The notes: generated by a model from the sequence alone, not told the origin. A DNA stretch of 64,000 nucleotides from JANNNF01 sp963772935 (GCA_963772935.1 CAVYZK010000008.1:124001-188000), one strand, 5' to 3'. Counted from the stretch's first letter, positions 9,633-17,713 are shown. Program-made: numbers and translations.

Positions 9633-9960
9633 TGCTGGCAATCACGGGGGTTTAGGCGGCGGCCCTGCCGGCGCTTTACCTGCTGCTGACTACGCGGGTC
9701 GTGCTGTGTCGCGGTGCCGCCAACATCGCGATTGGAACCGGCAATGACAAGGGGATGGAATCGCGGGTGCGGGCGCATGGCAACTTTGCCGAATGTGTGC
9801 CGCTCGGCCTGATCCTGTTGGCAATCTGCGAGGCGCAGGGCAGTGGTGCTGTCTAGCTGCATATGTGCGGCGGCTGCTGTTGGTCAGGCGGGTGCTGCAC
9901 GGCGTGAACTTCAGCTATGGCCTCGCTTGTAATTGGGGCGATCATGGCTTTGCCGCTGTA
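9629..9960 (+). pseudogene. Decayed MAPEG-family membrane protein gene
   Basis: An ATG overlaps the pyc stop (ATGA). The frame gives a recognisable MAPEG (glutathione-transferase-like membrane protein) N-terminus with RVRAHGNFAECVPLGLILL, but TAG stops occur at 9653-9655 and in the second half. The rest (VLHGVNFSYGL) lies in another frame. Several lesions in about 330 bp of otherwise poorly conserved sequence indicate a true pseudogene, not a single read error. A short unannotated stretch (9961-10067) follows. Confidence 0.7.
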
Positions 9961-10067
9961 GCCGGCCCCCCCGTAAACTGCGCTGGCGGCGAAATCTTTT
10001 GGTGGGGGCACGTTTCCCTCTTGCAACCCGGGCCTGCTGTTTATAGATCACCGCCAGTCTGATCGGT

Positions 10068-10142
10068 GCGGGCGTAGCTCAGGGGTAGAGCATAACCTTG
10101 CCAAGGTTAGGGTCGAGAGTTCGAATCTCTTCGCCCGCTCCA
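10068..10142 (+). tRNA. tRNA-Gly(GCC), copy 1
   Basis: Acceptor arms GCGGGCG and CGCCCGC pair fully. The D-arm contains AGCTCAGGGGTAGAGC, the anticodon loop is CTTGCCAAG, the T-loop is TTCGAAT, and CCA is encoded. Anticodon GCC reads glycine GGC/GGT codons. It is identical to the copy at 10279. Confidence 0.97.
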
Positions 10143-10158
10143 ACCAGACCACAGCGAG

Positions 10159-10180
10159 CGGCCGTCCTTCGGGGCGGCCG
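10159..10180 (+). terminator. Hairpin after tRNA-Gly copy 1
   Basis: A nine-pair stem (10159-10167 with 10172-10180, one G-U) closes a TTCG tetraloop. It lies 16 bases after the tRNA and is followed by a weak T-run (TTGCCGTTTC). Confidence 0.6.
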
Positions 10181-10278
10181 TTGCCGTTTCAGCCTCCCCC
10201 CAAAGGCACCTCCAAAAATCGTCGCCAAAATCCTCTTGCGCCCCGCCCCCCCTGCCGCTAAACCCCGCGATACGGAGT

Positions 10279-10353
10279 GCGGGCGTAGCTCAGGGGTAGA
10301 GCATAACCTTGCCAAGGTTAGGGTCGAGAGTTCGAATCTCTTCGCCCGCTCCA
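10279..10353 (+). tRNA. tRNA-Gly(GCC), copy 2
   Basis: This is a base-for-base copy of the tRNA at 10068-10142 with encoded CCA, 136 bp downstream. The spacer sequences differ, so only the tRNA itself was conserved or duplicated. Confidence 0.97.
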
Positions 10354-10355
10354 GT

Positions 10356-10399
10356 AAAACCAAAGCGCCGCGCCAGAAATGGGGCGGCGCTTTGGTTTT
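10356..10399 (+). terminator. Strong terminator after tRNA-Gly copy 2
   Basis: A 15-bp perfect inverted repeat (10356-10370 with 10385-10399) ends in TTTGGTTTTG. It is flanked by A-runs and T-runs, so it can work in both directions. It separates the tRNA from hisB. Confidence 0.75.
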
Positions 10400-10501
10400 G
10401 TGGGCGGCCTGCGGGCACATGACCAGACGGCCATGCTGATCCCTTCCCTAAACCAACCCCACGCCCTATAAGCGCGGCAATCCAAACTGGAAGGCCCACC
10501 C

Positions 10502-11089
10502 ATGCGCATCGCAGATGTCACCCGCACCACATCGGAAACCGAGGTCAAGGTTGCGCTGAACCTTGATGGCACGGGCGCTTGCGATGTCGATACCGGGGTC
10601 GGATTCTTTGACCACATGCTGGCGCAACTGGCCAAGCACAGCCTGATCGACCTGACCCTGCGCGCCACTGGCGATCTGCACATCGACGATCACCACACGG
10701 TCGAGGATTGCGGCATCGCCATCGGGCAGGCGCTGACCCGCGCGCTTGGCGACAAGCGCGGCATCCGCCGCTATGGACATTTCCGCCTTGCCATGGACGA
10801 TACGCAGGTCGCCTGCGCGCTGGACCTGTCGGCGCGGCCTTTTCTGATCTGGAACCTGCCCTTCCCGACCCAGAAGATCGGCAACTTCGATACCGAACTG
10901 GTGCGGGAGTTCTTTCAGGCCCTGTCCACCCATGGCGGCATCACCCTGCATATCGACGGGGTGCATGGCATCAACAGCCACCACATCGCCGAGGCCGCGT
11001 TCAAATCCGTCGCGCGCGCCCTGCGCGAAGCGGTAGAGCCTGACCCGCGCATGGCAGGCGTGCTGCCCTCGACCAAAGGCGCGCTCTGA
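10502..11089 (+). CDS. hisB: Imidazoleglycerol-phosphate dehydratase
   Basis: This enzyme dehydrates imidazole-glycerol phosphate to imidazole-acetol phosphate in histidine synthesis. At 195 residues it is the monofunctional form, without the HisB phosphatase domain. The metal-binding motifs are present: DTGVGFFDHML, HIDDHHTVEDCGIA in the first half, and GVHGINSHHIAEAAFK near the C-terminus. The start ATG 10502 lies after GGAAGGCCCACCC. It is followed after 68 bp by hisH. The spacer carries a TTTTCTGTCCTTAAATATCC motif that recurs after hisA. Confidence 0.97.
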   Translation: MRIADVTRTTSETEVKVALNLDGTGACDVDTGVGFFDHMLAQLAKHSLIDLTLRATGDLHIDDHHTVEDCGIAIGQALTRALGDKRGIRRYGHFRLAMDDTQVACALDLSARPFLIWNLPFPTQKIGNFDTELVREFFQALSTHGGITLHIDGVHGINSHHIAEAAFKSVARALREAVEPDPRMAGVLPSTKGAL

Positions 11090-11095
11090 TCCGCA

Positions 11096-11118
11096 TTTTC
11101 TGTCCTTAAATATCCCCG
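11096..11118 (+). repeat. Intergenic motif TTTTCTGTCC-type, copy 1
   Basis: The segment after the hisB stop (TTTTCTGTCCTTAAATATCC then CCG) is nearly repeated at 16069-16094 after hisA. Both copies sit a few bases past a his stop codon and before the next his gene (hisH, hisF). The role is unknown; it may be an mRNA processing or terminator-like element. Confidence 0.5.
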
Positions 11119-11157
11119 CCGGAGGCTCCGACGCTTCCGCATCCGCGAGGTTCCAGA

Positions 11158-11796
11158 ATGATCACCGTCCTCGTCGATTATGACAGCGGCAACCTGCATT
11201 CCGCCGAAAAGGCGTTTCAGCGCATGGCGGTGGAATGTGACGCGGGCGAGGTGCTGGTGTCATCCCGCCCCGAGGATGTGGCCCGCGCCGACCGGATCGT
11301 GCTGCCCGGTGACGGCGCGTTTCCAGCCTGTCGCAAGGCCTTGGGCGATTATGGCGGGCTGTTCGAGGCGATTGATGAGGCTGTCACCACTCGGGCGCGG
11401 CCTTTCCTTGGCATCTGTGTGGGGATGCAGATGCTGGCGACCTGGGGGCGGGAATATACCGACACCCGGGGTTTTGACTGGATCGGGGGCGAGGTTGTCA
11501 AAATCGCCCCCATCGACCCAGGCCTGAAAGTACCGCATATGGGGTGGAATGATCTAGTGCTGGATCAACCGCATCCGGTGCTGGCAGGGCTGCATACGGG
11601 CGATCATGCCTATTTCGTCCATTCCTACCAGTTCCGCGTCGCCGACCCTGCCCATCTGCTGGCGCATTGCGATTATGCGGGGCCGGTGACTGCGATTGTG
11701 GGGCGTGACACTATGGTCGGCACCCAGTTTCACCCGGAAAAATCGCAAGCCACTGGCCTGCGCCTGATTGCAAATTTCCTGCAATGGACGCCCTAG
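11158..11796 (+). CDS. hisH: Imidazole glycerol phosphate synthase, glutaminase subunit
   Basis: This class I glutamine amidotransferase supplies ammonia through the HisF barrel to make imidazole-glycerol phosphate and AICAR. It has 212 residues. The nucleophile cysteine is in GICVGMQ (C87), and the His-Glu pair in GTQFHPEKS near residue 193. The PGDGAF oxyanion segment lies near residue 50. It overlaps the next gene by 13 bp. Its partner hisF is 4.4 kb downstream, after a minus-strand block. Confidence 0.97.
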   Translation: MITVLVDYDSGNLHSAEKAFQRMAVECDAGEVLVSSRPEDVARADRIVLPGDGAFPACRKALGDYGGLFEAIDEAVTTRARPFLGICVGMQMLATWGREYTDTRGFDWIGGEVVKIAPIDPGLKVPHMGWNDLVLDQPHPVLAGLHTGDHAYFVHSYQFRVADPAHLLAHCDYAGPVTAIVGRDTMVGTQFHPEKSQATGLRLIANFLQWTP

Positions 11797-12713
11797 AACC
11801 GCAGGCCTTGCAGGCCATTCTTGACGAAATCGCACATCAGATGGCGGAAAGCCCGGATCGGGGCAAAGTCGCAGACTATATCCCCGAACTTGGCGGCATC
11901 GACCCCGCCCAGTTCGGCATCGCGGTGGCCCTGCCCTCGGGCGAGACGCTGACCGCAGGCGACGGGGCCACCCCGTTTTCCATCCAGTCCATCTCCAAGG
12001 TCTTTACGCTTGCCATCGCGCTTGGTCGTCTGGGCGATCAGCTCTGGCATCGGGTAGGGCGCGAACCGTCGGGGCTTGCCTTCAATTCCATCCTGCAATT
12101 GGAGCGGGAGGACGGCATCCCCCGCAACCCATTCGTCAATGCGGGCGCCATTGCCGTGACGGACGCCATCCTTGCAGGCCATCAGCCGCGCGAAATTCTC
12201 GCCGAGGTGTTGCGGTTTATCCGCCTCGCGGCTGAGGATGACGACATTCACATCAACAAGGCGGTGGCCCTGTCGGAACTTGCCACTGCCCACCGTAACA
12301 TCGCCTTGGCTGAATTTATGGCCGCCTATGGCAATCTGAAAAACCCAACCGCGCTGACCATCGGCACCTATGTGCATCACTGCGCGATCGAAATGTCCTG
12401 TGCCCAACTGGCCCGCGCGGGGCGGTTTCTGGTGGCAGCACCGGGCTGCCCGCGTCTGGTATCGCCCGCCCGCATCCGCCGCATCTGCGCGCTGATGATG
12501 ACCTGCGGGCATTATGACGGGTCGGGGGAATTTGCCTACCGGGTGGGCTTGCCGGGCAAATCGGGGGTGGGTGGCGGCATCCTTGCCATCGCCCCGGGAC
12601 GGGCGTCGATTGCGGTCTGGTCGCCGGGCCTGAACGCACGCGGCAATTCGCAGCTTGGCAGTCTGGCGGTAGAGGCTTTGGCCCGCAAAACCGGATGGTC
12701 GGTGTTCGGCTAA
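11784..12713 (+). CDS. glsA: Glutaminase A (beta-lactamase-fold)
   Basis: This enzyme hydrolyses L-glutamine to glutamate and ammonia in the cytoplasm. The 309-residue length is typical of GlsA. The serine-lysine catalytic pair appears as SISK (S69, K72), with the AFNSILQLE, NPFVNAGAIAV and GKSGVGGGI motifs of the family. The start ATG 11784 lies inside the hisH end (13-bp overlap), so translation is probably coupled. The pairing with hisH is curious because both enzymes consume glutamine. The downstream gene is convergent. Confidence 0.95.
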   Translation: MDALEPQALQAILDEIAHQMAESPDRGKVADYIPELGGIDPAQFGIAVALPSGETLTAGDGATPFSIQSISKVFTLAIALGRLGDQLWHRVGREPSGLAFNSILQLEREDGIPRNPFVNAGAIAVTDAILAGHQPREILAEVLRFIRLAAEDDDIHINKAVALSELATAHRNIALAEFMAAYGNLKNPTALTIGTYVHHCAIEMSCAQLARAGRFLVAAPGCPRLVSPARIRRICALMMTCGHYDGSGEFAYRVGLPGKSGVGGGILAIAPGRASIAVWSPGLNARGNSQLGSLAVEALARKTGWSVFG

Positions 12714-12745
12714 GGCCGGGCGCACAGTTGCACCCGGCCAAAGGC

Positions 12746-13567
12746 CTAGCTGCGCAGAAAGTCCAGCAGATCCTGCGTCAAACGGTCGGCATGGGTGACC
12801 GTGATGCCATGCGCCGCGCCTTCGTATTCTATCAATTCGGCCCCCGCGATCATCCGCGCGGCCTCACGCCCGGTCGCATCAATCGGCACGGTGTGATCGT
12901 CGGTGCCATGAATCACCAGCGTGGGCACATGGAACGCGGCCATATCAGGCCGAAAATCGGTGGTGCCAAAGGCTGTGACGCAATCCAGCGTCGCCTTGGG
13001 GCTGGCCTGCATCGCCATCATCAGGGACCAGTCCAGCACCCCTTTGCTGGCCCCGCCGCCCAGCAGACCATTGCCGTAGAACGATTTGAAGAAATCCTGC
13101 AAGAACGCCGGCCGATCCTTGCGAAGCCCCTCCTTGATGCCGTCGATATCCTCGGCGGCGACGCCCACCTCCCGATCCGGGGTGCGCAGCAGGCAGGGGG
13201 TGACGGCCGACACCAGCACCGCGCGCGACACGCCTTTGCCGCCGTGGCGTGACATGTACCGGGCAATCTCGCCTCCTCCCATGGAAAAGCCGACCAAGGC
13301 CGCATCGTCCAGTGCCAGTTCCGTCATCACCGATGCCAGATCATCGGCAAAGGTGTCATAGTCATAGCCGCCATAGGGTTGATCGGACTTGCCAAACCCG
13401 CGCCGGTCGTAGGTCACGACCCGAAATCCGGCCTCTGCCAGTGCCAGTGCCTGCGCATCCCAACTGTCGCCCGACAAGGGCCAGCCATGGATCAACACCA
13501 CGGGCCGTCCCTGCCCCCAGTCGCGAACATAAAGGTTTGTACCGTCTTGGGTTTTCACGAATGTCAT
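12746..13567 (-). CDS. Alpha/beta hydrolase, non-heme chloroperoxidase/arylesterase type
   Basis: This is a 273-residue cytoplasmic alpha/beta hydrolase. The nucleophile is S95 in GFSMGGGE; the acid is in HGTDDHTVP and the histidine in GAAHGITVTH. Early HGWPLSGDSWD and YDRRGFGKSDQP are typical of the cofactor-free haloperoxidase/esterase subfamily. True activity is probably ester or perester hydrolysis; the substrate is unknown. The open frame runs back to 13843, but ATG 13567 has an AAAGG ribosome-binding site eight bases upstream and begins the conserved domain. Confidence 0.9.
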   Translation of the reverse strand: MTFVKTQDGTNLYVRDWGQGRPVVLIHGWPLSGDSWDAQALALAEAGFRVVTYDRRGFGKSDQPYGGYDYDTFADDLASVMTELALDDAALVGFSMGGGEIARYMSRHGGKGVSRAVLVSAVTPCLLRTPDREVGVAAEDIDGIKEGLRKDRPAFLQDFFKSFYGNGLLGGGASKGVLDWSLMMAMQASPKATLDCVTAFGTTDFRPDMAAFHVPTLVIHGTDDHTVPIDATGREAARMIAGAELIEYEGAAHGITVTHADRLTQDLLDFLRS

Positions 13568-13632
13568 CGGTGCGCCTTTCAGGGAATCTTTCGTCTTCCC
13601 TGTGCAAACGGGCGGTTGCAACGATGGTTCCG

Positions 13633-13881
13633 TCACGCCTGAGTGAGGGGGCCGGTGCCAGCCTCGGGTTTGCAACGTTTGCAAGGCCGGAAGCCCGCCG
13701 CAACCGCCTGCGCAACCGACGCCACTGCGCGCACATTTCCCCGCAGCGGCGTGCGCGCCGGGCACCCCGCCCGGCAAACGATGCCCGTGGTGGTCACGGC
13801 ATAAAAGCCCGGGGCCGCTGCCTTTGCCTGCAACGCCGCCCAACCGGACTCGTCCAGACTGTGGCCTACCGCTTTATCCAT
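13633..13881 (-). CDS. Stand-alone Ada-type zinc-binding domain protein
   Basis: The 82-residue product matches only the N-terminal metal-binding domain of the Ada alkyl-DNA repair regulator: GFYAVTTTGIVCRAGCPAR followed by FRPCKRCKP, giving the four zinc cysteines (CxxxC ... CxxC). No AraC or methyltransferase domain follows; the frame stops 15 residues later and no Ada C-terminal sequence is seen downstream. The start ATG 13881 overlaps the end of the EamA gene by 16 bp, suggesting coupled translation. It may sense methylphosphotriesters or simply bind DNA. Similar short proteins exist, so I treat it as intact. Confidence 0.75.
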   Translation of the reverse strand: MDKAVGHSLDESGWAALQAKAAAPGFYAVTTTGIVCRAGCPARTPLRGNVRAVASVAQAVAAGFRPCKRCKPEAGTGPLTQA

Positions 13882-14744
13882 CGCTCCACCCGCCCATCAA
13901 TTGCTACCAAACCAAGGGCGATCAGCGCAAAGCCCGCGATCTGCACGCCCTGCAACGCCTCGCCCAGAAAAACTGCCCCCAGAACCGTCGCGCTGACCGG
14001 CACCAGAAAGGTGACCAAGGCAAGGTTGGTGGCCCCCGCCGACCCCAGCAGTTGGAAATATAGCAGATAGGCAAGGGCCGTGGACAGCGACGCGAGGCCC
14101 AGCACCGCCGCCACCGGCCCCGCCCCCGGCCAGCCCAGATGCCAGGGCGCATCCGCCCACAGCCAGACGGGCAGCAGCAGCATCGTTGACCCCGCCACCT
14201 GCCCGAAGGCACTGGTCAGCGGCGCGACCCCAAGCCTGCGGAACCGCCGCCCGAACACCCCGGCCAGACTATAGCTGACCGCCGCGCCCAGACACATCAG
14301 GGCGGCAAGGCTTGCCCCGCCGACCCCCTGCCCCAGCATCACCACCACGCCGCCAAAGCCAAAGGCCAGCCCCATGGCTTTGGCCCCGGTGATGCGCTCG
14401 TCCTGTGTGGCCAGATGTGCCACGATCACGGTGAACAGCGGCGTGGTCGCATTCAGGATGGCGGCAAAGGCCCCGGTGACCTGCCCCTGCGCCAGCACGA
14501 ACAGCGTGAAGGGAACCGCGTTGTTCAACAGCCCCATCACCAGCAGCGCCGGCCACAGCCCCAGCGCCGGAAACGCGACGCCCCGTAGCGCCAATACCCC
14601 CGCCAGCAACACCGCCGCCAAGGCGACCCGGCACCACACGATGGTCAGCACCGGCAAGCCCACCAGTGCCAGTTCCACAAAAAAGAACGATCCCCCCCAC
14701 AGGATGGAGAGGATCGCAAGCCGTATCCAGTCGTTCAGGGTCAT
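13866..14744 (-). CDS. EamA/DMT-family transporter
   Basis: This 292-residue membrane protein has two EamA repeats and about ten hydrophobic segments, and belongs to the drug/metabolite transporter superfamily (often exporters of amino acids or metabolites). The first repeat contains WGGSFFFVELAL, the second ends with GAVFLGEALQGVQIAGFALI, a typical DMT signature. The substrate is not predictable. Its 3' end overlaps the Ada-domain gene. The ATG 14744 start follows GGAAAGCGCCC. Confidence 0.9.
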   Translation of the reverse strand: MTLNDWIRLAILSILWGGSFFFVELALVGLPVLTIVWCRVALAAVLLAGVLALRGVAFPALGLWPALLVMGLLNNAVPFTLFVLAQGQVTGAFAAILNATTPLFTVIVAHLATQDERITGAKAMGLAFGFGGVVVMLGQGVGGASLAALMCLGAAVSYSLAGVFGRRFRRLGVAPLTSAFGQVAGSTMLLLPVWLWADAPWHLGWPGAGPVAAVLGLASLSTALAYLLYFQLLGSAGATNLALVTFLVPVSATVLGAVFLGEALQGVQIAGFALIALGLVAIDGRVERWIKR

Positions 14745-14810
14745 GGGCGCTTTCCACAGGTTCGGTCGGACTATCGCCGAACCTCGGCCCCCACGCCACC
14801 CGAAGCGTGC

Positions 14811-15197
14811 TTATTTCACCCGGCTCCACACCCCGCCTTCGCGGCAAAAGCCAAGCTTGCAGCCAGACACCGAAAGCTTGTTGCCGGACAACACCAGCTT
14901 GGATTTGTATTCCGCGTCGCGGTCAGGCGAATAGACCATCCCCCGATATTCGCCATCCCCGGCCGAAACCGTATCCCAGATCAGCTTGCGGCCGATATTG
15001 GGGCTTTCCATGGATTTATTCGCCGAATCGTAGGCTTTCACCAAGGTACCGCACAGGGCAGCGCCGCAAGCCTTGACCTCAATCAGGCCCGAATTGCCGT
15101 TGTCATCCTTGGCGGTGCGCCACATGCCTTCCAGCGGATCGGCGCTTGCCATCCCGGCAAAGGCCACCAAAGCGGCAGTCAAAAGGTACTTTTTCAT
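14811..15197 (-). CDS. DUF2147 secreted protein
   Basis: This is a 128-residue precursor with a Sec signal peptide (KKYLLTAALVAFAGMASA, cleaved before DPLEG). The mature part is a DUF2147 domain: EGMWRTAKDDNG, VKACGAALCGTLV, and WSRVK at the end. The family is periplasmic, and the cysteines may form disulfides. The function is unknown, often linked to envelope stress. Two adjacent ATGs (15200, 15197) follow GGGAGGAGCC; I choose 15197 for better spacing. Confidence 0.85.
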   Translation of the reverse strand: MKKYLLTAALVAFAGMASADPLEGMWRTAKDDNGNSGLIEVKACGAALCGTLVKAYDSANKSMESPNIGRKLIWDTVSAGDGEYRGMVYSPDRDAEYKSKLVLSGNKLSVSGCKLGFCREGGVWSRVK

Positions 15198-15348
15198 CAT
15201 GGCTCCTCCCTGAAGCATATGAGCAATCATCCCAAGAATCGTCCTTCACGCAAGCATGACGTGGGGTCGCAACTCCGACGGGATCGTCTTGGCATTTGCG
15301 CAGCCCCATGCCAAAGACGCAGCCATCACGACATCCCGGAGCCGCCCG

Positions 15349-16068
15349 ATGATCCTCTACCCCGCCATCGACCTGAAAGACGGCCAATGCGTGCGCCTGC
15401 TGCGCGGCGAGATGGACGCGGCAACCGTGTTCGGTGACAACCCTGCGGCTCAGGCCCGCGCGTTTCAGGACGCGGGCTGCGACTGGCTGCATCTGGTGGA
15501 CCTGAACGGGGCCTTCGCAGGCACCCCGGTGAATGGCGCGGCGGTGGAGGCGATCCTTGCCGCCATCACCGTGCCCGCCCAGCTTGGCGGCGGCATCCGC
15601 GATATGGCGACGATTGCAATGTGGCTGGACCGGGGGCTGGCGCGGGTGATCCTTGGCACGGTGGCGGTGGAAAATCCGGAGCTGGTGCGCGACGCCGCCC
15701 GCGCCTATCCGGGCCGCGTGGCCGTGGGCATTGATGCCCGCAAGGGGATGGTCGCGACCAAGGGCTGGGCGACCGAGACTGATATTCAAGCCACCGACCT
15801 TGCCTTGCAGTTCGAAGATGCGGGTGTTGCCGCCATCATCTACACCGACATCGACCGTGACGGTGCGATGCAGGGCCCGAATATAGCGGCCACCGAGGCC
15901 CTCGCCCGCGCCGTGACGATCCCTGTCATTGCCAGCGGCGGCGTGTCATCCATGGCCGATCTCATCGCCCTGCGCGACACCGGCGTGATCGCGGGGGCAA
16001 TCTCTGGCCGGGCGTTGTATGATGGTGCGATTGATCTCGCCACAGCGCTGAAAGCTCTGAAAGCTTGA
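15349..16068 (+). CDS. hisA: ProFAR isomerase
   Basis: This TIM barrel isomerises ProFAR to PRFAR in histidine synthesis. It has 239 residues with MILYPAIDLKDGQCVRL at the N-terminus, LGGGIRD in the first half and TDIDRDGAMQGPN with VIASGGVSS in the second, the two phosphate sites of HisA/HisF barrels. The open frame extends to 15256, but ATG 15349 is preceded by GGAG at seven bases and is the conserved start. hisF follows after 97 bp. Confidence 0.97.
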   Translation: MILYPAIDLKDGQCVRLLRGEMDAATVFGDNPAAQARAFQDAGCDWLHLVDLNGAFAGTPVNGAAVEAILAAITVPAQLGGGIRDMATIAMWLDRGLARVILGTVAVENPELVRDAARAYPGRVAVGIDARKGMVATKGWATETDIQATDLALQFEDAGVAAIIYTDIDRDGAMQGPNIAATEALARAVTIPVIASGGVSSMADLIALRDTGVIAGAISGRALYDGAIDLATALKALKA

Positions 16069-16094
16069 TTTTCTGTCCCTAAGTATCCTCGGGG
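16069..16094 (+). repeat. Intergenic motif TTTTCTGTCC-type, copy 2
   Basis: This near copy of the 11096-11118 element (TTTTCTGTCCCTAAGTATCC, then TCGGGG) lies directly after the hisA stop. It is followed by GC-rich inverted repeats (for example GGGGGGcgaGCCCCC around 16115-16130), so the hisA-hisF spacer is strongly structured. Confidence 0.5.
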
Positions 16095-16165
16095 AGTGAG
16101 GCGCGCAGCGCCGAGGGGGGGCGAGCCCCCTTCCTCCCTCGCCCGCCACAGGCTAAGGTTTCAAA

Positions 16166-16927
16166 ATGCTGAAAACCCGGATCATTCCCTGCCTTGATGT
16201 GGCCGATGGCCGTGTGGTCAAGGGCGTCAATTTTGTGGGCCTCGTTGATGCGGGCGACCCGGTGGCCGCCGCCCGCGCCTATGATGCGGCGGGCGCGGAT
16301 GAGCTGTGCTTTCTGGATATCATGGCGACCGAAGACAATCGCGGCACCATGTTCGATCTGGTCACCCGCACGGCGGAACAATGCTTCATGCCGCTGACCG
16401 TGGGCGGCGGGGTGCGCACGGTGGCCGATGTGCGGGCCTTGCTGCTGGCAGGGGCCGACAAGGTATCATTCAACTCGGCCGCCGTCGCCGACCCCGATGT
16501 GGTGGCCCGGGCGGCGGATCACTTTGGCAGCCAGTGCATCGTGGTCGCGATTGATGCCAAGACCGTGGCGCCCGGCAAGTGGGAGATTTTCACCCATGGC
16601 GGGCGGCGCGCGACCGGCATCGACGCGGTGGAATTTGCCCGCACCGTCGCCGCCAAGGGCGCGGGCGAGATTTTGCTGACCTCGATGGACCGGGACGGCA
16701 CCAAGGCCGGGTTCAACCTGCCCCTGACCCGCGCGGTATCGGATGCGGTGTCGGTTCCGGTGATCGCCTCGGGCGGGGTCGGCACGCTGGATCATCTGGT
16801 CGAAGGCGTGACCCTTGGCGGCGCATCGGCGGTCCTGGCGGCGTCGATCTTTCACTTCGGCACCTTCACCATCCCGCAGGCCAAGGCGCATATGGCCGCC
16901 GCAGGCATTCCGATGAGGCTGACATGA
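16166..16927 (+). CDS. hisF: Imidazole glycerol phosphate synthase, cyclase subunit
   Basis: This 253-residue TIM barrel partners HisH. It begins MLKTRIIPCLDVADGRVVKG with the catalytic Asp in CLDVADG, has TVGGGVRTVADVR, and the second catalytic region LTSMDRDGTKAGFNL, followed by VIASGGVGTLDH. The hisE start overlaps its stop (ATGA), so hisF-hisE form one operon. Confidence 0.97.
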   Translation: MLKTRIIPCLDVADGRVVKGVNFVGLVDAGDPVAAARAYDAAGADELCFLDIMATEDNRGTMFDLVTRTAEQCFMPLTVGGGVRTVADVRALLLAGADKVSFNSAAVADPDVVARAADHFGSQCIVVAIDAKTVAPGKWEIFTHGGRRATGIDAVEFARTVAAKGAGEILLTSMDRDGTKAGFNLPLTRAVSDAVSVPVIASGGVGTLDHLVEGVTLGGASAVLAASIFHFGTFTIPQAKAHMAAAGIPMRLT

Positions 16928-17235
16928 CCGAACTCGCCCGCCTCGCCGCCACCATCGAAGCCCGCAAAGGGGCCGATCCTGACACCTCATGGACGGCGAA
17001 ACTGCTGGCAAAAGGCCCCGAGAAATGCGCCGAAAAGTTTGGCGAGGAAGCCATCGAGGCGATCATCGAGGCGGTCAAGGGCGACCGTGCAAAGCTGACG
17101 TCAGAGGCGGCGGATGTTCTCTATCACCTGCTGGTGATGCTGGCGTCGCGGGATGTGACGCTGGCGGAGGTGGAGGCCGAACTTGCCCGCCGCCACGGCA
17201 CTTCGGGTCTGGATGAAAAGGCCGCACGGGGGTAG
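16924..17235 (+). CDS. hisE: Phosphoribosyl-ATP diphosphatase
   Basis: This 103-residue MazG-like helical enzyme removes pyrophosphate from PR-ATP, the second step of histidine synthesis. The GPEKCAEKFGEEAIEAIIEA metal-binding helix and SEAADVLYHLLVML are diagnostic. It is monofunctional (no HisI domain). Its start overlaps hisF by four bases. A paired palindrome terminator begins seven bases after the stop. Confidence 0.96.
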   Translation: MTELARLAATIEARKGADPDTSWTAKLLAKGPEKCAEKFGEEAIEAIIEAVKGDRAKLTSEAADVLYHLLVMLASRDVTLAEVEAELARRHGTSGLDEKAARG

Positions 17236-17241
17236 CGCGCC

Positions 17242-17286
17242 CAAATTTTTTCGAAAAAATTTGCGAAAATCCTTCGAAGGATTTTC
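17242..17286. repeat. Pair of perfect 22-bp palindromes between convergent hisE and the CoA-binding gene
   Basis: 17242-17263 and 17265-17286 are each perfect 22-bp palindromes centred on TTCGAA, one base apart. They lie between the hisE stop (17235) and the minus-strand stop at 17288, so both genes probably share this terminator. The design is the same as at 3529-3572. Confidence 0.8.
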
Positions 17287-17287
17287 C

Positions 17288-17692
17288 TTATAACCCCAAC
17301 CGGGGGATCTCTATCGCCGGGCAGCGGTTCATTACCACCCGCAGCCCAGCAGCCTCAGCCCGCGCCGCTGCTGCCTGATCCTCCACGCCCAACTGCATCC
17401 AGACCACCTTCGCCCCGATTGCCACAGCCTGATCCGCCACCGCCCCGGCTTCCTCAGACCGCCGGAAGATATCGACCATATCCACCGGCCCCACTTCGGC
17501 CAGCGTGGCGCGCACCACCTCGCCCAAGGCAACTGTCCCCGCTTGCCCCGGATTAACCGGAATCACCCGGTATCCGCGCGCGTGCAGATAGGCCGCAACC
17601 CGGTGGCTGGGGCGGTCGGGGTTGGGGGACCAGCCGACCACGGCAATGCTGCGGGTGGTGGTCAGGATATCGCGGATCTTGTCATCGGTCAT
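17288..17692 (-). CDS. CoA-binding domain protein (YccU family)
   Basis: This 134-residue Rossmann-fold protein resembles the CoA-binding domain of succinyl-CoA synthetase (SIAVVGWSPNPDRPSHRVAA, RGYRVIPVNPG, DIFRRSEEAGAV, VVWMQLGVED). It is widespread in bacteria and its physiological role is unknown. Length and motifs are normal for the family. It sits alone, convergent with hisE and downstream of the rlmB terminator. Confidence 0.9.
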   Translation of the reverse strand: MTDDKIRDILTTTRSIAVVGWSPNPDRPSHRVAAYLHARGYRVIPVNPGQAGTVALGEVVRATLAEVGPVDMVDIFRRSEEAGAVADQAVAIGAKVVWMQLGVEDQAAAARAEAAGLRVVMNRCPAIEIPRLGL

Positions 17693-17713
17693 GCGGCCAT
17701 CCGGTCAGAAAAA

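Noticed and set aside
10079..10439. Plus- and minus-strand frames across the tRNA-Gly pair
   Set aside because: They contain translated tRNA sequence (for example EIRTLDPNLG), a well-known false-ORF pattern.
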